Source: Acidobacteriota bacterium
GTDB taxonomy: Bacteria; Acidobacteriota; Terriglobia; Terriglobales; Acidobacteriaceae
Direction: 5' to 3'
Assembly: GCA_021802085.1 (NCBI GenBank)
Contig: JAKAAZ010000002.1
Location: forward strand, 1-35,663
DNA: 35,663 bases
Both the position numbers and the translations under genes were made by a program. The first letter of the stretch is position 1, and every line of letters begins with the position of its first letter. Under the pieces are notes generated by a model that saw only the letters and a list, made by a program, of their open reading frames with translations, made no database searches and was not told the origin of the DNA. Below, in pieces: positions 32,102 through 35,663 of this stretch.

Positions 32102-33994
32102 TTAGCCAGCGCTTGTGCTTGCAATCGGTTTCGGCTCTGGCATCGAAGCCACAGGAAGCCTGAGCGTAAACTGCGTACCCACGTCCACCTCAGATTCTAC
32201 TTGAACAGAGCCGTTATGGAGTTGGAGTATACGATATGTCATCGCCAGGCCAATCCCTGTTCCATCCCGTTTCGTTGTGAAATAAAGATTGAAGATGCGA
32301 CTGAGAATTTCTCGCGGAATGCCACAACCCTGATCGCGGATGCGCAAGCTTGCTTCGTGGCTGTGCTGCCGAAGTTCCACGTGCAGTTCACCCCCGCCGG
32401 TCATGGATTGCGCGCCGTTTAGCAGCACATTCAGCAAAGCCTGCTGGATCATGTCCGCATCTACCCGAACATACACAGGGGCACTCGGCATCAAGCTAAC
32501 CACATGGACGGCGCGTTGCTCCAGCTCTGGCTCCGCCAGGGTCAGTACGGAGGTAACGATGGAGCGCAAGTCGTGCAAACCCAGATCCAGTTCCACGGGC
32601 CGCGAAAAGTCGATCAGGGTCTGGACCACGCGGTCGAGACGCCGAATCTCATTCTGGATGACATTGATATGACGCTCAGCGGTGCTATCCTGCCGCGCGA
32701 GTTTTTCGCGCAGCAGTTCCAGGTGTACCACAATCGCATTGATCGGGTTTTTTACCTCGTGACCCACGCCGGAGGTCAGCCGGCCAAGGTCTGCCAGGCG
32801 CCGCGAAACTTCCAGTTCATTCTCAATTTGCCGCATGGATTCGCTATCGTGCAAGGTCAGCAGAGCGCCCAGCGTATCGGAGGGGGTGGTCTGATCTTCA
32901 CTATGAATGAAGTCCAGAGAAACCTGAATGCGGCGCCCAGTCTCGGTAACGACCTCTTCCTGCATCAGCATGACCTTGGCATTGAAAGCACGGCGAACGA
33001 CCTGGCCGAGAGTCGATTGGCGATCGAAGATGTCATGCAGTTCGACACCGAGCATCTGTTGCCGGGTGAGCCCGAGAAAATGCTCTACGGAATTGCTGAC
33101 CATGACGACGCGGGCATCCTGGGTGAACAGCATGACGCCATCCTGCAGGTTCTCGAGCACCTGGTCAAGATTTTCTTTGAGCGCCGTAAATACTTCCTCG
33201 ACACTGCGCATGCGCTGGCCGATGCGTTCAATTTTGCTGGACACGCGGGAGATTTCGTCTGTTTTGGACAATGGAGGTGCGGGCTCAGATGCCGATTGCG
33301 GCTCCGCCAGCATGAATTGATCGAGCCGATCGCTGATGACCTGCAGTGGATGCAGGGCCATATTGGAGAGAAATGCCGCCAGCAGAATGCTGAGCAGCAC
33401 GGACAGGATGGCAATGATGAATTCGGCGCGCAGCCAGGGCGCCAATTGACTGCGGAGAAATGTCGTTCGAACTCCCACGCGAATGGTGAGAAACGGAGCG
33501 CCGTTGCGGTCCAGTCCGGCATCGACCGCATAGACAGCGGGAGGACCGAACACGATGCGAAATTTTTGCCATGCGTTTTGTTGCTGCAATGAAATGAAAC
33601 TTGGTTCGCGAGGCAGAGTGTTTCCTTGATACAGGGGGTCCGTGCTGAGCAGAATCTTGCCGCGACTGTCCGCGATATTGATGTCGTATATCGTGGGCTC
33701 GTAGCGGATAAAGGAAGTCAATATCAGATGAAGTGCGGCATCCTGCTGCACGGCGCTGGTCACGGCTTCGTCGAGCGCATTGGGATCGTTCGGAGGCAAT
33801 GGAACCTGGGGGATGCCATGTTCGATGGCGCCCCGCACCGCCAGCATGACCTGGTTGGCGGCAATCTCGGTATGCAGGTAACTCTGCTGGATGCGCTCTG
33901 ACAGCAGCTGCGACAAATAAAGCGCGGACAAGAACAGCACACTGGCAAAAACCATGCCCGTGATTGCCAGTACGAGTTTGACTCGGATTCTCAT
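32102..33994 (-). CDS. Membrane sensor histidine kinase (HAMP-PAS-HisKA-HATPase)
   Basis: A 630-residue sensor kinase. A first TM helix (about 7-30), an extracytoplasmic sensor region (31-188), a second TM helix (190-212), a HAMP linker and a PAS-like domain (about 270-385, ENLQDGVMLFTQDARVVMVSNSVEHFLGLT) lead to the catalytic core. The phosphoacceptor is H412 in GVGHEVKNPINA. The ATPase domain has the N box with N526, G1 DQGCGIP and G2 GTGIGLAM. The core resembles the NtrB/ZraS group that pairs with sigma-54 regulators, matching the regulator encoded upstream. Start ATG 33994 is 122 nt after the regulator stop. The signal sensed is unknown. Confidence 0.94.
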   Translation of the reverse strand: MRIRVKLVLAITGMVFASVLFLSALYLSQLLSERIQQSYLHTEIAANQVMLAVRGAIEHGIPQVPLPPNDPNALDEAVTSAVQQDAALHLILTSFIRYEPTIYDINIADSRGKILLSTDPLYQGNTLPREPSFISLQQQNAWQKFRIVFGPPAVYAVDAGLDRNGAPFLTIRVGVRTTFLRSQLAPWLRAEFIIAILSVLLSILLAAFLSNMALHPLQVISDRLDQFMLAEPQSASEPAPPLSKTDEISRVSSKIERIGQRMRSVEEVFTALKENLDQVLENLQDGVMLFTQDARVVMVSNSVEHFLGLTRQQMLGVELHDIFDRQSTLGQVVRRAFNAKVMLMQEEVVTETGRRIQVSLDFIHSEDQTTPSDTLGALLTLHDSESMRQIENELEVSRRLADLGRLTSGVGHEVKNPINAIVVHLELLREKLARQDSTAERHINVIQNEIRRLDRVVQTLIDFSRPVELDLGLHDLRSIVTSVLTLAEPELEQRAVHVVSLMPSAPVYVRVDADMIQQALLNVLLNGAQSMTGGGELHVELRQHSHEASLRIRDQGCGIPREILSRIFNLYFTTKRDGTGIGLAMTYRILQLHNGSVQVESEVDVGTQFTLRLPVASMPEPKPIASTSAG

Positions 33995-34116
33995 CGCAGA
34001 TGTTGGATCGCGGGATCGCTCTCGGGCGTGGGTTGGCAGTGTTCGATGCGGACCCTAAATCTGACGCAGAGCTTCTCTACGTCCGAACCGCAGGGTTGGT
34101 CGAGTCCGCCCGACGC

Positions 34117-35493
34117 TCAGTCACTCGGCGCTACCGAACTTCCATATTCCTTGAGTTTATTGTGCAGCGTTTTCAGGCTGATACCAAGAATTTCCGCGGC
34201 GCGAGTCTTGTTATTTCCCGTGGATTCCAGGGTGCGCAGGATCAGCCGCCTCTCCGCCTCATCGACCGTTGTTCCGACAGGCATCTGAACCTGATTGGAA
34301 TCGCTGACGCTGGCAATGTGGGCCAGGCCGAAGCCGGGAGGTAAATGCTGCCGGCCCAGAATCCCGCTGCCGCACAGTACTACGGCTCTTTCCAACACGT
34401 TGCGGAGCTCGCGGACATTTCCCGGCCAATCGTAGGAAAGGAATTCCCGCAACAGGTCAGGTTCAATGCCGGTCACTTGGCACCCGTGGCGTTCATTCAT
34501 AGCGCGGATCAGTGCGTCGGCAATCAACGGAATATCTTCGCGATGCCTACGCAGCGGGGGCATTTCAATATTGAATACGTTCAGGCGGTAGTACAGGTCG
34601 TTGCGCAGATGGCCGTCGGCGATGGCGGTTGCAGGATCTTTGTTGGTTGCCGCCAGCACCCGCACATTGATCTGGGTTTCAATCTTGCTGCCCAGTCGCC
34701 GCAGGGTACGATCTTCCAGCACTCGCAGCAGCTTGGCCTGGGTTGCGATGGGCATCTCGCCAATCTCATCGAGCAGTAACGTGCCCTCCTCCGCCAGTTC
34801 GAAGCAGCCAGCCCGGCGTTCGACCGCGCCTGTGAAAGCGCCTCGTTCGTGGCCGAAAATTTCGCTTTCGATCAAGGTTTCCGGAATGGCCGCGCAGTTG
34901 ACGGCAATGAAGGGCTTGGAGCTACGCCCACTGAGTTCGTGGAGGGTCCGGGCCACTACCTCTTTGCCCGTCCCACTCTCTCCAGTAATCAACACGGATA
35001 CATTGTTGGGTGCGATGCGCTCAATCAGGCGAAAAATCTCCTGCATGGGCGCCGATTTTCCAACCAGGGAACCGAGTACTCCGGTTTCCTGCACCTTGCG
35101 GCGCACAATTTCAATCTCGCGCTCTGCTTGCTGCTGCGAACTGGCGCTGGCCAGCAGCCTCTTCAGGCGGATGGGATCGACTGGCTTCTGAAGGTAATCG
35201 AATGCACCCAGCTTCATGGACTCAACCGCGCTCTCAATGCTGCCCTGGGCGGTCAACATGATCACGGCAAGCTTTTCCTCCATCCTGACCAACTGAGACA
35301 GCAGAGTCAGGCCATCCATGCGCGGCATCTTCAAGTCGGAGATCAGTATCGAAGGATGCCAGTCCTGAATACGTTCCATCGCTTCCACGCCATCCTCGGC
35401 CATGGCTGTTGAGTAGCCCCAGCCCGAGATCAACTCCGCCAGGCCCATGCGGGCGTTGGCTTCATCTTCGACAATAAGGACTTTTTGATTCAT
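34117..35493 (-). CDS. Sigma-54-dependent NtrC-family response regulator
   Basis: A 458-residue regulator with all three NtrC-type parts. The receiver has the acidic pair E9-D10, phosphoacceptor D53, T81 and K103. The AAA domain has Walker A GESGTGKE (171-178), the sigma-54 contact loop GAFTGA (218-223) and Walker B LLLDEIGE. A Fis-type helix-turn-helix lies at the end (NNKTRAAEILGISLKTLHNKLKEYG). It should activate sigma-54 promoters when phosphorylated by the downstream kinase. ATG 35493 begins at the receiver fold; the open frame up to 35637 has no family support. No strong ribosome binding site is seen. Target promoters are not in evidence within the window. Confidence 0.95.
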   Translation of the reverse strand: MNQKVLIVEDEANARMGLAELISGWGYSTAMAEDGVEAMERIQDWHPSILISDLKMPRMDGLTLLSQLVRMEEKLAVIMLTAQGSIESAVESMKLGAFDYLQKPVDPIRLKRLLASASSQQQAEREIEIVRRKVQETGVLGSLVGKSAPMQEIFRLIERIAPNNVSVLITGESGTGKEVVARTLHELSGRSSKPFIAVNCAAIPETLIESEIFGHERGAFTGAVERRAGCFELAEEGTLLLDEIGEMPIATQAKLLRVLEDRTLRRLGSKIETQINVRVLAATNKDPATAIADGHLRNDLYYRLNVFNIEMPPLRRHREDIPLIADALIRAMNERHGCQVTGIEPDLLREFLSYDWPGNVRELRNVLERAVVLCGSGILGRQHLPPGFGLAHIASVSDSNQVQMPVGTTVDEAERRLILRTLESTGNNKTRAAEILGISLKTLHNKLKEYGSSVAPSD

Positions 35494-35663
35494 ATAGGGA
35501 AGTGGCTTCGTTGCGGCTGTCCCAGAGTGTGGCCGTGCCACTTGCAGCGCGCTGGATGCCGATCCTCCAAGGGTGCCTAGTCTACCCTGTTTGTACCATG
35601 GAGGGCGGTTTGACGCTTCCACGCCTGCGCAGAACATAGCGGACCCCGTGGTCTTCCACCTCG

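Noticed and set aside
32504-33592. Rightward frame (362 residues) across the histidine kinase
   Set aside because: Antisense shadow of the kinase coding sequence with no recognisable motif.
35534-35540. TGGCACG on the minus strand upstream of the NtrC-type regulator, like a sigma-54 -24 box
   Set aside because: The matching -12 GC is absent at the right distance (CT instead), so only half a site is present.

Overview
The window looks like chromosomal DNA from a moderately GC-rich, Gram-negative, non-enteric bacterium. Lnt, a DsbD/ScsB protein, lipoboxes and a sensor kinase with an extracytoplasmic domain all imply a cell with an envelope of this kind. The gene mix suggests Acidobacteriota (Terriglobia): dnaX-ebfC-recR beside a SET protein, a YncE-type propeller lipoprotein, an APC permease fused to a USP-like domain, and a P450 next to a UPF0173 hydrolase. 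That placement is inferred from gene style, with no marker gene to prove it. I see no rRNA, tRNA, CRISPR array, insertion sequence, prophage or recognisable defence island. No gap between genes exceeds about 250 bases.

Layout. 1-250 is non-coding and holds a REP-like palindromic element. 251-4161 is a leftward replication/repair block: SET-domain protein, dnaX, ebfC, recR. 4277-5164 is a secreted TPR protein that converges on a leftward prepilin peptidase (5166-6047). 6046-8920 runs rightward: mazG, a COG3375-type GNAT acyltransferase and a MenC/NSAR enolase-superfamily enzyme. The last two resemble the known D-to-L amino acid conversion module. 8952-9977 is a leftward secreted protein of unknown function. 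10137-11909 carries a methyltransferase-like protein and thiO. A leftward cytochrome P450 (11950-13356) is divergent from a UPF0173 metallo-hydrolase (13433-14143). A hairpin at 14191-14215 separates that hydrolase from a leftward AT-hook-like protein. A leftward APC permease with a USP-like tail (14666-17062) lies downstream of a 43-residue membrane peptide gene (17218-17349).

17440-22836 is a rightward cluster: lnt, prfB with a +1 programmed frameshift, a CoA-binding protein and a DsbD-family disulfide reductase. A single winged-helix/AAA ATPase (23041-24309) follows, with a perfect palindrome just upstream of its ribosome binding site. Leftward rarA and a SpoU-type rRNA methyltransferase overlap by ATGA. 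26660-31386 is rightward: a Sua5/YciO-family protein, a YdcF-like DUF218 protein, a beta-propeller lipoprotein, tlyA and nadK. The window ends with a leftward signalling operon: sigma-54-dependent NtrC-type regulator, its histidine kinase and a proline-rich lipoprotein.

Most of the window is housekeeping or envelope functions. The items most worth a second look are the SET protein with a histone-tail-like C terminus, the unlisted 43-residue membrane peptide, the wHTH-AAA ATPase with its palindromic leader, the GNAT/NSAR pair, the prfB recoding site and the long palindromic element at the left end.
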